A DNA stretch of 44,027 nucleotides from Terriglobales bacterium (GCA_035567895.1 DATMPC010000079.1:1-44027), one strand, 5' to 3'; shown: positions 32,924 to 41,410, numbered from the stretch's first letter. Translations and numbers: made by a program. The notes: a model not told the origin generated them from the sequence alone.

Positions 32924-33517
32924 CTAGGAAGGGTTGCCGAGGGTGGTGTAGTACTTCTTGCCCGCGCAGCCCTGACATAACGTTCTTCCTTCCACAACGA
33001 TTTCCCGACGGAAGTTGATGCCTTCAGCGCATTTCGCACAGACAATGCGCTCGCCTTTGTATCCGGGAAGGTCCTCGGGGCCTACGTTTACCCGAACGTT
33101 CTGAAACTCAAACAATTCCTCTTCGGGCATTTCGCGATATGCCAGCATCTGCTGCTGATTCTTGTTCTCGATCTCGGGATGCAGCCTTCGCGCAGCTTCC
33201 TTGGACGATTCTTTTGCAGCAACGCGGATTGCGCGATCACTTTGCAAGTCGACAAATGTCGCCGCCATCTTGCCCCAATCGACAAACTTGAGCGCGCGCT
33301 TTCCCAGGCGGCAGCCGGTTACGACCATTACGGCGTCGGTGGCGCAGCGATCAATCTCCACATAAGTGACCAGACGCTTCCGGTCAACTCCACGCGGGTC
33401 CTGAATTCCAAGCCGGGAAAGACCAGCCATGGCCATGCGAACTCCTAGCACTTGTCCGGCGCAAAGATGGCCATGAGCGGCTTCGGCTTCACGGAGATAC
33501 TCGTCGAGAGAACTCAT
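32924..33517 (-). CDS. FmdE-like protein with C-terminal zinc ribbon
   Basis: A 197-residue protein of the FmdE (formylmethanofuran dehydrogenase subunit E) family, common in organisms that lack methanogenesis, where its role is unsettled. N-terminal AHGHLCAGQVLGVRMA with Cys19, a VEIDRCATDAVMVVTGCRLGKR core with two further Cys, and a C-terminal zinc ribbon with Cys160/163 and Cys181/184 (CAKC and CQGC). Metal or molybdopterin-related binding is inferred from the family. First gene before the HtrA protease on the minus strand. Confidence 0.85.
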   Translation of the reverse strand: MSSLDEYLREAEAAHGHLCAGQVLGVRMAMAGLSRLGIQDPRGVDRKRLVTYVEIDRCATDAVMVVTGCRLGKRALKFVDWGKMAATFVDLQSDRAIRVAAKESSKEAARRLHPEIENKNQQQMLAYREMPEEELFEFQNVRVNVGPEDLPGYKGERIVCAKCAEGINFRREIVVEGRTLCQGCAGKKYYTTLGNPS

Positions 33518-33833
33518 CGTAGTGGTTAGATACTCCAGACTGAATTATCACGCTTTCTTAGTTTGCGCGTCTTGAAGTCAGCACTTCCATTCCGACTGGG
33601 CTCGTGTTAGCAAAGAGAGAAAGAGAGATGGGTGTCGGGAACGGAGTTTACGATGGTTCAGTCAAACTGATTGGGGGCTGTGCCATCGGAGCTCATTCGA
33701 AGACTCCCTGCTATTTCCCTGCAAATTCCCTGGTCAGATGCGAATCGCCACTATTTATGCGGTTTCCGCGATTGAAAATTTTTGTGACGGGAAAAATTCG
33801 CTGAATTTGCTCTGAACGCTGGTAGCAGAGCGC
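33518..33833. other. Gene-free stretch with 11-bp-spaced CCCTG repeats
   Basis: No convincing gene. CCCTG occurs at 33706, 33717 and 33728, exactly 11 bases apart and on one face of the helix, embedded in T-rich spacers. Further on is an AT-rich patch (33774-33802). The repeat could be a regulator site or the relic of an intergenic element. Confidence 0.4.
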
Positions 33834-34538
33834 TTACTGCTTTTCCCCTTCCTTCTGCTCCACCGCCTCCTCGCCCAATTCCGGTTCGCTCGATCGTCCG
33901 TGAATGAGGTAGCTCGACTTCTGGCCGCCCATCGGCTCGAAGGTCACCCGAACCGGCTGTTTCTGCCAGGTCGGGGGAGCACACTCTGAATCCGGTTGAT
34001 CGCTTCCCTTGGCCGGGCCGATGTATGTCCGCAAAACCGGCTTGCGCTCTCCAAGCTGCGCAACGATCGCATAGACCTTTGGCCCCTCAGTGATTCCGCA
34101 ATAGGCAGCGTAGTCGCGAAACCAACTTACGGTCGAATAGAAAGGGTCAAAGTCTGGGAGATTAAGTTTGGATATCCGTCCACTGCTGCGATCGACCATG
34201 ACCCAGCCGTCCCGCTGCCACTTCCATTCGGGATGGGAGGTCAATGCGTCATTCATGCGGAATACCCGCCGCACGACGAACAGCTTATCCGTGACCTCGT
34301 GCGGCGGCCCAATGGTGAACTCGCGCGAACGGCCATCGATATTCAGGGTGCGGATCTTCATGTTCTGCGCGCGATCGGCATCCGGACCGACGAACAAATG
34401 GACGTTGAGCCATGGGCCAAAGGCAATCAGATGAGAGCGAGCAGCAAGAGCAGTTAGCGCGGAAGCAAGAAAAAAGAAGAGTGCGGCCAGCAGGACGCGA
34501 CTACGCCTGTCCGAATTAAGGCAACTTCTTTCACTCAT
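33834..34538 (-). CDS. Exported protein of unknown function
   Basis: A 234-residue protein starting at ATG 34538 with a signal-peptide-like segment (RRSRVLLAALFFFLASALTALA). The mature part is rich in short beta-type stretches (REFTIGPPHEVTDKLFVVRRVFRMND, WQRDGWVMVDRSSGRISKLNLPD) and has a FYSTVSWFRDYAAYCGI segment; the C-terminal tail is acidic (SEPELGEEAVEQKEGEKQ). I do not recognise the family. It is divergent from the HD-GYP regulator at 34629, with 90 bases between them. A frame extension to 34616 is not signal-like. Confidence 0.7.
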   Translation of the reverse strand: MSERSCLNSDRRSRVLLAALFFFLASALTALAARSHLIAFGPWLNVHLFVGPDADRAQNMKIRTLNIDGRSREFTIGPPHEVTDKLFVVRRVFRMNDALTSHPEWKWQRDGWVMVDRSSGRISKLNLPDFDPFYSTVSWFRDYAAYCGITEGPKVYAIVAQLGERKPVLRTYIGPAKGSDQPDSECAPPTWQKQPVRVTFEPMGGQKSSYLIHGRSSEPELGEEAVEQKEGEKQ

Positions 34539-34628
34539 TGCGCGGCGGTGCTGGCACAATAGTAATGCAGCAAAAGGCTTCGGTTGTGCAACTCGGAAGT
34601 GCGGAGTCAGACTCACACTCAGTGGTGA

Positions 34629-35633
34629 ATGGGATACATGCTCCAGGCCCTGCGGAACGGTAATCTACGGCGTAAGACCCCGACAATTCTGGTAGTGGAC
34701 GACAAACTGGACACGCTCCTGCTTGTCCGTGAACTCTTGACTTCGCGCGGATACCACGTGAACACGGCGTCCGACGCAGAGGAAGCCTTACAAGCCATCC
34801 AGGCCGAAAAGCCTGACCTGATTCTGCTCGACGTAATCATGCCAGGAAGGTCCGGGTATGACCTGTGCCGCGAACTTAAAGACGATCCGGCGACTCGTCT
34901 GATTCCTGTAGTCATGATTACTGGATTGAGCGATCGTGCCGATCGCGTGCGCGGCATCGAAGCCGGTGCTGATGATTTTCTCTCCAAGCCGCTTTATCCC
35001 GAAGAGCTCTACGCTCGCGTGAAGAGTCTGCTGAAGCTCAAACACTTCACCGATGAACTGGAGAACGCCGAAGCTGTTTTGTTCACTCTTGCCCTTGGCG
35101 TGGAAGCGCGTGATCCGTTCACTGGTGACCATTGCTCCCGCCTTGCGCACTACGCCGGTGACTTGGGCCGCCATTTGCACTTTGACTATGAAAACGTCGT
35201 CGCCCTGGAGCGTGGTGGTTATCTGCATGATCTCGGGAAGATCAAGGTTCCAGACGAGATCCTGAAGAAGGGATGCGAACTGACTTCGATCGAATGGGAT
35301 GTCATGAAGCAGCACCCGGCAGATGGCGAAGCCATCTGTCAACCTTTGAAGTCGTTCCGCAAGGTTTTGCCGATTATCCGCCACCATCACGAGCACTGGA
35401 ACGGTTCCGGATATCCGGACGGTCTCGAAGGCCACAATATCCCAGTGTTGGCGCGCGTACTGCAAGTTGTAGACGTCTACGATGCGCTCGTAACGGCGCG
35501 TCCGTATAAGCCTGCACTGCCGCAAACGCAAGCCCGTGACACTATGCTCCACGAAGCAAAGCGTGGACTGTGGGATTTTGAACTTGTTCGCGAGTTCTTC
35601 CACATGCTTGAATCGGAACGTCGCGCGGCCTGA
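34629..35633 (+). CDS. Response regulator with HD-GYP c-di-GMP phosphodiesterase domain
   Basis: A 334-residue cytoplasmic protein. Receiver domain with the acidic pair in ILVVDDKLDT, phosphate-accepting Asp68 (LILLDVIMPGRSG) and a Lys in FLSKPLYPEEL. HD-GYP domain with the metal-binding His200-Asp201 (YLHDLGKIKVPDEIL) and HHHEHWNGSGYPDGLEG (from His252), all intact, so it should hydrolyse c-di-GMP to pGpG/GMP. No kinase is adjacent. With the PilZ protein at 28299 it indicates c-di-GMP control of nearby envelope functions. A later start is possible since the first 16 residues are not conserved. Confidence 0.93.
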   Translation: MGYMLQALRNGNLRRKTPTILVVDDKLDTLLLVRELLTSRGYHVNTASDAEEALQAIQAEKPDLILLDVIMPGRSGYDLCRELKDDPATRLIPVVMITGLSDRADRVRGIEAGADDFLSKPLYPEELYARVKSLLKLKHFTDELENAEAVLFTLALGVEARDPFTGDHCSRLAHYAGDLGRHLHFDYENVVALERGGYLHDLGKIKVPDEILKKGCELTSIEWDVMKQHPADGEAICQPLKSFRKVLPIIRHHHEHWNGSGYPDGLEGHNIPVLARVLQVVDVYDALVTARPYKPALPQTQARDTMLHEAKRGLWDFELVREFFHMLESERRAA

Positions 35634-35783
35634 TCAACGTGGGCCCACATTCCGGCCTGTGTACTGACTTGCGCAGCAAATACCTTTGCGGCGGTTCTAA
35701 TTATTTACGCTTCTTGTGATTCTGGTTTTGCAACTGACGTACAATCCTGAGCGTCTAACCCCTTGTTCCTGACTGGCACCAGA

Positions 35784-36554
35784 ATGACCCCACCGCGCTA
35801 TAGCATCATCGTTCCGGCGTACAACGAAGCGGAACGGCTTGGCTCGACCTTGCAGCGGATGTTGGCATATATCGAAGAATCGAGATGGTCGGCGGAGATC
35901 ATCGTCGTCAACGATGGCTCACGGGATGCAACCGCCGCTGTTGTCAAGGAGTTCGCGCAACGGAATCCCATCGTCCGCCTCATTGAAAACCCAGGAAATC
36001 GTGGCAAGGGGTACAGCGTGCGCAACGGGATGATGAGCTCGTCTGGGCAATTCCTTCTCTTCACTGACGCCGATCTCTCTTCCCCAATCGAAGAAGCTCC
36101 CAAGTTGTTTGCCGCCATTGAGAGCGGCGCAGCAGATGTGGCAATCGGATCGCGCTACCTGCAAAGCGAGCTGCAAACCCGGAAGCAGCCCATACATCGA
36201 AGAATGCTGGGCCGAGCGTTCAACTTCGCATTGCGCATAATTCTCGGACTTTCGTACGTCGATACCCAATGTGGGTTCAAAGCCTTTAATCGCAAGGCGG
36301 TGAACACAGTCTTTCCTAATATGAAAATCGAACGCTGGGGCTTCGATCCTGAAATTCTTTTTCTTGCGAAGCGTTATGGGTTACGAGTGGTCGAAGTGCC
36401 TGTGTCGTGGGCTCATGATCATCGCTCCAAAATCAGTCCGATTCGGGATGGAGTGCGCATGTTCACGGAATTGATGCGCGTCCGCATGAACTCTTTGAGC
36501 GGAAAATATCTTCCTTCCACGGTCAGTACGCGAGTGATGACGAAGATAGCCTAA
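35784..36554 (+). CDS. GT2 family glycosyltransferase (dolichyl-phosphate sugar type)
   Basis: A 256-residue GT-A glycosyltransferase. Features: YSIIVPAYNEAERLGSTL, EIIVVNDGSRDATAAVV, the DxD-type motif in LLFTDADLSSPIEEAPKL (about 93-97), IGSRYL and a DTQCGFKAFNR motif typical of dolichyl/undecaprenyl-phosphate glucosyl- or mannosyltransferases. It may supply lipid-linked sugar to a membrane GT such as the one at 24723, an inference only. Start at ATG 35784; TTG 35763 would add seven residues. Strong terminator follows. Confidence 0.9.
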   Translation: MTPPRYSIIVPAYNEAERLGSTLQRMLAYIEESRWSAEIIVVNDGSRDATAAVVKEFAQRNPIVRLIENPGNRGKGYSVRNGMMSSSGQFLLFTDADLSSPIEEAPKLFAAIESGAADVAIGSRYLQSELQTRKQPIHRRMLGRAFNFALRIILGLSYVDTQCGFKAFNRKAVNTVFPNMKIERWGFDPEILFLAKRYGLRVVEVPVSWAHDHRSKISPIRDGVRMFTELMRVRMNSLSGKYLPSTVSTRVMTKIA

Positions 36555-36574
36555 CTCTTCTCATAGCAATGGAG

Positions 36575-36605
36575 AAGGCCCGCGCCATGCGGGCCTTTTC
36601 TTTTC
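36575..36605 (+). terminator. Intrinsic terminator after GT2 gene
   Basis: AAGGCCCGC (36575-36583), loop GCCAT, GCGGGCCTT (36589-36597), then TTCTTTT. Perfect 9-bp stem and U-run, 20 bases after the stop at 36554; the AA before the stem gives activity in both directions, serving the convergent zinc-ribbon gene too. Confidence 0.88.
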
Positions 36606-36624
36606 GCGCAATCAGTGACGTTTC

Positions 36625-36912
36625 CTAGGAAGCGATCGCCGCGTGTGCGCGCAATTTCGGAATCACGGATAAACCACTGTCTTTGTCGAATAGAAGGCTC
36701 ATCGACTGCGAGCACGGACCACAAAGCCAGAAATGCTCCAGCTTTATCGGCTTGCGAGAAGCAAGCAAGAATGGACTCTTGTTTCCGTTCGTCGTCTCAG
36801 TTCTATCCTGAGATTCCGGAGGCGTTACCTCGACTTCGATGCGAAAAATCTTTCCTTCGCGCAAATAATGAAAGGGAGTCGAGCAGGCAGGATTGGCACA
36901 CTTAGAAACCAT
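36625..36912 (-). CDS. Small zinc-ribbon protein
   Basis: A 95-residue protein beginning MVSKCANPACSTPFHYLREGKIFRIEVEV with a second Cys pair in FWLCGPCSQSMSLLFD; the four Cys (CANPAC and CGPC) make a zinc ribbon. Small proteins of this appearance recur in acidobacteria (recollection, not checked). Function unknown. Convergent with GT2, the terminator at 36575 lies between. The 584 bases up to the next gene have no gene. Confidence 0.75.
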   Translation of the reverse strand: MVSKCANPACSTPFHYLREGKIFRIEVEVTPPESQDRTETTNGNKSPFLLASRKPIKLEHFWLCGPCSQSMSLLFDKDSGLSVIPKLRAHAAIAS

Positions 36913-37496
36913 GGGCCCTCTACTTTCGGATTCAGGCTGGGGGTTAGCTTTCGTCCGCCCGCTTTCTAACGGACACTTCTGACGGGGTAGGTCGCAGCCA
37001 CGCGACAGTATTCCTCAAACAGGAATCAGCCGATCGCACGGCACAGACTACCGAGAAGTTTACTTCAACTCGGTCCCATCTCGTATTGTGAAACCTTAAA
37101 ATTCTGTTGAATTCGTACGTCAGCTCACTGCAGCAACTCTGCTTTGCCGCAATTAGAGTGCAATTCCGGTTGCAGAGGTCGTCGAGCAGACGAAAGCGGC
37201 CAAATTTCAACCACTGTCCCTTCGGTTTTGAGTCCCGGCATCCCTTCAGCGTGTGACACGCAGCATTCTTACAGGAATAGACCCCGGAGCTACTCCGGGG
37301 ACCTAGTCAGACGCAGCCGCGAGTCTCTGCTAAGGCAAAGCTACGAGGTGCAGGAATCTGTGTCTGCCCGCCCACAGCGTGTAACGCGCCCCACGACCCG
37401 CCATCTCTAACCTACCGCTAAGTCCTTGATTTTATTGCGCGTTTTCTATGGCTCCCCATCTGCATTTTGCTTTGGCGGAGCGTTCAGGAGAGTCCA
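36913..37496. other. Gene-free region with perfect hairpin
   Basis: No gene is supported: the short ORFs here have random-looking composition. A perfect hairpin CCCCGGAG (37282-37289), loop CTA, CTCCGGGG (37293-37300) sits in the middle. GGAG at 37487-37490 is the ribosome site of the next gene. Confidence 0.5.
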
Positions 37497-38105
37497 ATGG
37501 GAGCAAATACAGAGCAGGTCAAGGCAGCGGAAAAGCGGGTGGTTCGGTACCTCTCGGTCTTACTCTTCGTGCTTTCGGTTCGCGAGTTGCGCGCACAAAT
37601 CCCAGCGCAACCTCCTGCCGCAGCCCCGATTGCGGAACGGCATCGCAAGGTCGTCGTCAGTATTCCTCATCGCAAGCTTGCTCTGATTGAGGACGGCCGG
37701 GTGAAGAAGATTTACCCGGTTGCCGTCGGAGCCCAGCAAAGCCCTACGCCCGTCGGCAAATTCGCGGTGAAAACGAGACTCGTAGAGCCCACCTACTACC
37801 ACCCCGGCAAAGTTATTCCAGCCGGTGCTGAGAATCCTCTCGGAACCCGCTGGATCGGCCTCAGCACGAAGGGTTACGGCATTCACGGCACCAACTTGGA
37901 GAGCTCCGTTGGCCAAGCCGCTTCCCACGGTTGCATTCGCATGCACCGCGCAGACATTGAAGAGCTTTTCGCCGAGGTCGAAGTCGGCGATCAGGTTGAA
38001 ATTCGTGCGGAACCTGACGCTGAGGTCGCGGGGATCTTTGGTGACGTGCCCACCGCAGGGGACAAGACGGATGGCATGGCAGTTGAAGTAGCAGTAAGTC
38101 AATAA
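37497..38105 (+). CDS. L,D-transpeptidase (YkuD domain)
   Basis: A 202-residue exported cross-linking enzyme. Start at ATG 37497 (MGANTEQVK), six bases after GGAG; the frame continues upstream but has no ribosome site. Signal-like helix (VVRYLSVLLFVLSVRELRAQ), then the YkuD domain: VVSIPHRKLALIEDGRVKKIYPVAVG, PTPVGKFAVKTR, IGLSTKGYGIHGTNLESSVG, and the catalytic SHGCIRM with His144 and Cys146. It forms 3-3 or protein links on peptidoglycan. Followed at 26 bases by a small membrane protein. Confidence 0.93.
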   Translation: MGANTEQVKAAEKRVVRYLSVLLFVLSVRELRAQIPAQPPAAAPIAERHRKVVVSIPHRKLALIEDGRVKKIYPVAVGAQQSPTPVGKFAVKTRLVEPTYYHPGKVIPAGAENPLGTRWIGLSTKGYGIHGTNLESSVGQAASHGCIRMHRADIEELFAEVEVGDQVEIRAEPDAEVAGIFGDVPTAGDKTDGMAVEVAVSQ

Positions 38106-38131
38106 CGAGCGAGTTGGTAGGAGGAAATCCC

Positions 38132-38347
38132 ATGTTGGAACTAACTGGAATGATGGCAATCGTTGGAGCTTTGATCGGATCGGCGCTGTTAGCACTGTTT
38201 GCCGGAGAAGCACTCATTACGTTGATTATTCGCGCGATGCACGCAGGCGTGAGGCGCGCCGATGAAGCGGCGGCCAGGCAGTCCGGCCAGCCACAAGCGT
38301 CCGCCAGTCTGCTTAGCGGACAGCGTGCCCGGCTGCAAAGAGTTTGA
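38132..38347 (+). CDS. Small membrane protein
   Basis: A 71-residue protein with one long hydrophobic helix (MMAIVGALIGSALLALFAGEALITLII) and a basic/Gln-rich soluble tail. Start at ATG 38132, preceded by AGGAGG (very strong ribosome site). No family recognised. Placed between the L,D-transpeptidase (26 bases upstream) and the SPFH protein. Confidence 0.7.
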   Translation: MLELTGMMAIVGALIGSALLALFAGEALITLIIRAMHAGVRRADEAAARQSGQPQASASLLSGQRARLQRV

Positions 38348-38358
38348 AGTTTTGCCCC

Positions 38359-38390
38359 GGATGGTTCGGCCTCCACAGGCCGAATCATCC
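38359..38390 (+). other. 14-bp hairpin before the SPFH gene
   Basis: GGATGGTTCGGCCT (38359-38372), loop CCAC, AGGCCGAATCATCC (38377-38390), one G-U pair. No U-run. Lies in the 89-base space between the small membrane protein and the SPFH gene, where it could attenuate or process the message. Confidence 0.55.
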
Positions 38391-38436
38391 GATTCAACCA
38401 CCACGATGTTCAACTCTCGTCCTCAAGGAGGACGCC

Positions 38437-39783
38437 ATGCTGCTGCTGAAAGTTCTCCTGCTTTGCTCCGGTATCGCCCTGCTGCTCGCTGCACTGACGA
38501 TTCTCGGATTCGACGCTTACCTGTATCTGCGCGCTCGGCGGCGTATTCAATCTGCCGAAAATGCTCAGGAAAAACTCCTGGAGCCCGAACTGAAACTGCG
38601 CATCCGGTTAGCGGGAATAACCTGCGCTGCCGCGGTGATCGCGTTCTTAATGGCGTCGATCTACGACGTGGTCCCCGCAGGCCACGCTGGGATTCGCGTT
38701 AGCCAAATCTCGGGAACAGAAACGGAAACGCTCTACCCGGGCATACACCTGATGTCCCTTTTTGAGACTCTGGCCGTTTATGACACGCGTACCCACACGA
38801 TGACGACCGGCAACGTGGACGAACTTACAGAAAAGCCAAAGCGGCACGAGACGCTGAACGTTACCGCGAGTGAAGGCCTGAAAATCGGCCTCGCGGTTAC
38901 GGTTCGCTACAAGCTCGACCCGGCGCGGCTCGCATACATCCACAACAACCTGCCGTCGGACATTGACACTGAAGTGGTCCCTCCGGTAGTCGCAACTGTC
39001 TTTCGGGAAATTGTGCCGAACTACACGATCCGCGATGTTTTTGCGGTCCATCGCGAGGACATTCGCACGAGAGCCAGTGTGGAGATTACCGAAAAGCTCA
39101 AACGAGATGGCATTACGGTCGAGGAGGTAATGCTCCGCGACATCGTTCTGCCAACCGACTACGCTCGTGGCCTTGAAGGCTTGATCGAAAAGGAGCAGGA
39201 AGACGAGAGCCTGATAGTGCAGACGTCGATCGAGAAAAAACAGGTACAGATTGCCCAGTACCAGGCGGAAGCTCAGAAGGTCCGCACGGTGAAGCAGGCA
39301 GAAGCGGGCGCGCAGGTGCGCGTGTTGCAGGCCAAAGCCGAAGCCGATGCCATGCAGTACACGCTTCCGCTGAAAGAGAAGCAGATCCAGCAGACCAAGC
39401 TCGAAGCCGAAGCGCGCAAACAAGCCACCATTCAGAACGCCGAAGCCGAGGCACAGGCCAAGGTGATCGACAGCAAAGCTGAGCTGGAGAAGCAGCAGTT
39501 GCTGGCCTCTGCGGAAGCGAATCGCATTCGGGTGGTGGCGGCAGCCGACAGAGAGCGTCTGCAGGGCGAAGCGATGGCGCTCAAGTCGAATCCCTTGCTA
39601 ATCAACAAGATAGTTGCAGAGAAGTTATCAGACAAGATTCAAGTGATGATGGTGCCAGCCGATGGCAAGTTTTTCTTTGCCAACGACGTGCTGAAGGCCC
39701 CAGCCCAACAGATATTCCGGCAGGAGGAGCAGGGTATTGATCCTCCTGCTAGACCGCAGGGCGGCCCTGGTGGAGGTCGCTAG
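38437..39783 (+). CDS. SPFH/band 7 (prohibitin-like) membrane protein
   Basis: A 448-residue protein. Start at ATG 38437 (MLLLKVLLLCSG) after AAGGAGG; the frame extends upstream to 38344 without a ribosome site. Two membrane segments (LLLLKVLLLCSGIALLLAAL region and ITCAAAVIAFLMASIYDVVP), then the SPFH domain: GHAGIRVSQISGTETETLYPGIHL, NVTASEGLKIGLAVTVRYKLDP, RTRASVEITEKLKRDGITVEEVMLRDIVLP. From about 255 to 400 a long Ala/Glu/Lys/Gln-rich coiled coil (AEAQKVRTVKQAEAGAQVRV, QNAEAEAQAKVIDSKAELEK) drives oligomerisation. Such proteins organise membrane microdomains and guard proteases; the partner is unknown. Confidence 0.92.
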   Translation: MLLLKVLLLCSGIALLLAALTILGFDAYLYLRARRRIQSAENAQEKLLEPELKLRIRLAGITCAAAVIAFLMASIYDVVPAGHAGIRVSQISGTETETLYPGIHLMSLFETLAVYDTRTHTMTTGNVDELTEKPKRHETLNVTASEGLKIGLAVTVRYKLDPARLAYIHNNLPSDIDTEVVPPVVATVFREIVPNYTIRDVFAVHREDIRTRASVEITEKLKRDGITVEEVMLRDIVLPTDYARGLEGLIEKEQEDESLIVQTSIEKKQVQIAQYQAEAQKVRTVKQAEAGAQVRVLQAKAEADAMQYTLPLKEKQIQQTKLEAEARKQATIQNAEAEAQAKVIDSKAELEKQQLLASAEANRIRVVAAADRERLQGEAMALKSNPLLINKIVAEKLSDKIQVMMVPADGKFFFANDVLKAPAQQIFRQEEQGIDPPARPQGGPGGGR

Positions 39784-39789
39784 GCGGAG

Positions 39790-39820
39790 AGGCAGACCAG
39801 CTAACAAGGTTGGTCTGCCT
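39790..39820 (+). terminator. Hairpin after SPFH gene
   Basis: AGGCAGACCA (39790-39799), loop of 11, TGGTCTGCCT (39811-39820): perfect 10-bp stem seven bases after the stop. No U-run, so terminator strength is uncertain. Confidence 0.55.
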
Positions 39821-39835
39821 GACGCTTGGTCCGAC

Positions 39836-39961
39836 ATGAATTTGAGGGACTCTAGTATGAAGGACACGACGAAATCGTGTGGACTATCCGTGGGAGAAAT
39901 TGTGTGGGTGCTCGTCACGATTGGCTCGCTGATAGCGTTGTTCCGCTGCTTGGCCCGTTGA
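39836..39961 (+). CDS. Possible small single-helix membrane protein
   Basis: A 41-residue ORF (MNLRDSSMKDTTKSCGLSVG then EIVWVLVTIGSLIALFRCLA) with one good membrane helix; a 34-residue form from ATG 39857 is equally possible. No clear ribosome site, and no homologue recalled. Otherwise 39784-40363 contains only hairpins and the rpsL leader. Confidence 0.3.
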   Translation: MNLRDSSMKDTTKSCGLSVGEIVWVLVTIGSLIALFRCLAR

Positions 39962-40363
39962 CCCGTTTGCCCCGTTTGCCAAAATGGATGCCTCATAATC
40001 GCTCCATTTGACGCCTGTGCAAACCGCTTGTTATATTCGTATGGTTCTGCGAGTCAGTTTAGTTCTTCTAGAGCGGTAGAGCTTTAGTTCGAATCCACTG
40101 TTCCGAAGTAGCTGGAACAGCTTCCTCGCTGACGATGCCTGCGCTGCCCTCTCCCAAGAGGGATATGCAGGCCGGGAATGACGAAACGGATCGCCTGTAA
40201 TCGCCTTGGCGACACCGTCGACATTCAACCCTAGGACGATCAAATCCTCGCCCGCCTTGACGGGTGTGCGAGAGTATGGCCCCGCGTGCGGTGGTCAGCC
40301 AAAAACAGGAAATTGCTGTCCCTATAGAGGGACTTTGGCGCATGTGCGCCTTAGGAGTGGAAT

Positions 40364-40738
40364 TTGCCCACATTTAATCAGCTTGTGCGCAAAGGGCGGA
40401 CACAGCCCAAGTACAAGACGGCCAGTCCGGCCCTGCAGGAGTCGCCGCAGAAGCGTGGGGTTTGCACCCGCGTTTACACGCAGACGCCCAAGAAGCCGAA
40501 TTCGGCGCTGCGTAAAGTTGCTCGTGTGCGCCTGACCAACGGAATTGAGGTCACGACCTATATTCCGGGCATCGGCCACAACCTGCAGGAGCACTCGATC
40601 GTGCTCATCCGCGGAGGCCGTGTGAAGGATCTTCCTGGAGTGCGTTATCACGTCGTGCGGGGAACGCTCGATACGGTCGGCGTTGCCAATCGCAAACAGA
40701 GCCGCTCCAAGTACGGAGCGAAGAGGCCGAAGGCCTAG
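40364..40738 (+). CDS. rpsL: 30S ribosomal protein S12
   Basis: A 124-residue decoding-centre protein. Starts at TTG 40364 ([11 protein letters not shown]), with GGAG seven to ten bases upstream (40354-40357); ATG is absent. Landmarks: [38 protein letters not shown] (streptomycin-region lysines), [33 protein letters not shown]. First gene of the str operon; rpoB/rpoC are not directly upstream within the window. Confidence 0.97.
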   Translation: MPTFNQLVRKGRTQPKYKTASPALQESPQKRGVCTRVYTQTPKKPNSALRKVARVRLTNGIEVTTYIPGIGHNLQEHSIVLIRGGRVKDLPGVRYHVVRGTLDTVGVANRKQSRSKYGAKRPKA

Positions 40739-40744
40739 GAAGAA

Positions 40745-40764
40745 CCGCCCGCGGTAGCGGGTGG
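40745..40764 (+). other. Short hairpin between rpsL and rpsG
   Basis: CCGCCCGC (40745-40752), loop GGTA, GCGGGTGG (40757-40764), one G-U pair. Seven bases after rpsL stop; may act in mRNA processing or attenuation within the operon. No U-run. Confidence 0.4.
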
Positions 40765-40802
40765 GTGCAAGAGATCGTTGAGATTAGAGGGTATTAGAAC
40801 TC

Positions 40803-41273
40803 ATGCCACGTAAAGGACACATAGCAAAGCGCGAGACCGCGGCCGATCCAGTTTATAGCTCGACCCTGGTGACCAAGTTCGTGAACTCGATGATGTACCA
40901 GGGCAAGAAGAGCACCGCTCAGTCGATCTTCTACCAGTCGATGAAGAACCTCGAGCAGAAGGGCGGAGACGAAGCGCTGAAGCTCTTCAAGAAGGCAGTC
41001 GAAAACTGCAAGCCGCTGCTCGAAGTGAAAACTCGCCGCGTGGGTGGCGCGAACTATCAGGTTCCGGTGGAAGTGAATCCGGACCGTCGCACGTCGCTCG
41101 CGATTCGCTGGCTGGTTAGCTACGGCCGTTCCCGTGGCGAAAAGGGAATGATTGACAAGCTCACGAATGAGCTGCTCGACGCCGCCAACGGCCGCGGCGC
41201 TGCGATCAAGAAGAAAGAAGACGTTCACCGCATGGCGGAAGCCAACAAGGCTTTCGCGCATTATCGCTGGTAA
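40803..41273 (+). CDS. rpsG: 30S ribosomal protein S7
   Basis: A 156-residue primary binding protein of the 3' domain of 16S rRNA, and in other bacteria the translational repressor of the str operon. [20 protein letters not shown] start; [26 protein letters not shown] and [26 protein letters not shown] are diagnostic. Start ATG 40803. The repeat 41286-41370 follows its stop. Confidence 0.97.
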   Translation: MPRKGHIAKRETAADPVYSSTLVTKFVNSMMYQGKKSTAQSIFYQSMKNLEQKGGDEALKLFKKAVENCKPLLEVKTRRVGGANYQVPVEVNPDRRTSLAIRWLVSYGRSRGEKGMIDKLTNELLDAANGRGAAIKKKEDVHRMAEANKAFAHYRW

Positions 41274-41285
41274 GAGATTTAGTCG

Positions 41286-41370
41286 TGTCATTCCGAACGA
41301 AGTGAGGAATCCCTACTGGACCCAAAAAGTTTGGTGGGAGTAGGGATTCTTCACTACGTTCGGAATGACA
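41286..41370. repeat. Inverted repeat between rpsG and fusA
   Basis: Arms of about 30 bases: TGTCATTCCGAACGAAGTGA then GGAATCCCTACT on the left (from 41286), their near-complement AGTAGGGATTCTTCACTACG then TTCGGAATGACA on the right (to 41370). The loop is about 20 bases. It occupies most of the 137-base rpsG-fusA space and would form a stable hairpin in the str mRNA. Ends (GTCATTCC) recall a widespread class of intergenic palindromes but differ from families A-C. Confidence 0.85.
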
Positions 41371-41410
41371 AACGGAACCAAAGCAGGAATCGAGAAAGTT
41401 TAGGAACATC

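Noticed and set aside
36944-37410. Overlapping ORFs of about 88 residues in the gene-free region before the L,D-transpeptidase
   Set aside because: Both strands have similar-length frames with random-like composition and no ribosome site.
40064-40110. tRNA-like fragment (AGAGCGGTAGAGC and GTTCGAATCC)
   Set aside because: D-arm-like and T-arm-like pieces are only four bases apart; no anticodon arm, acceptor stem or CCA. Chance or a decayed tRNA relic; not a gene.
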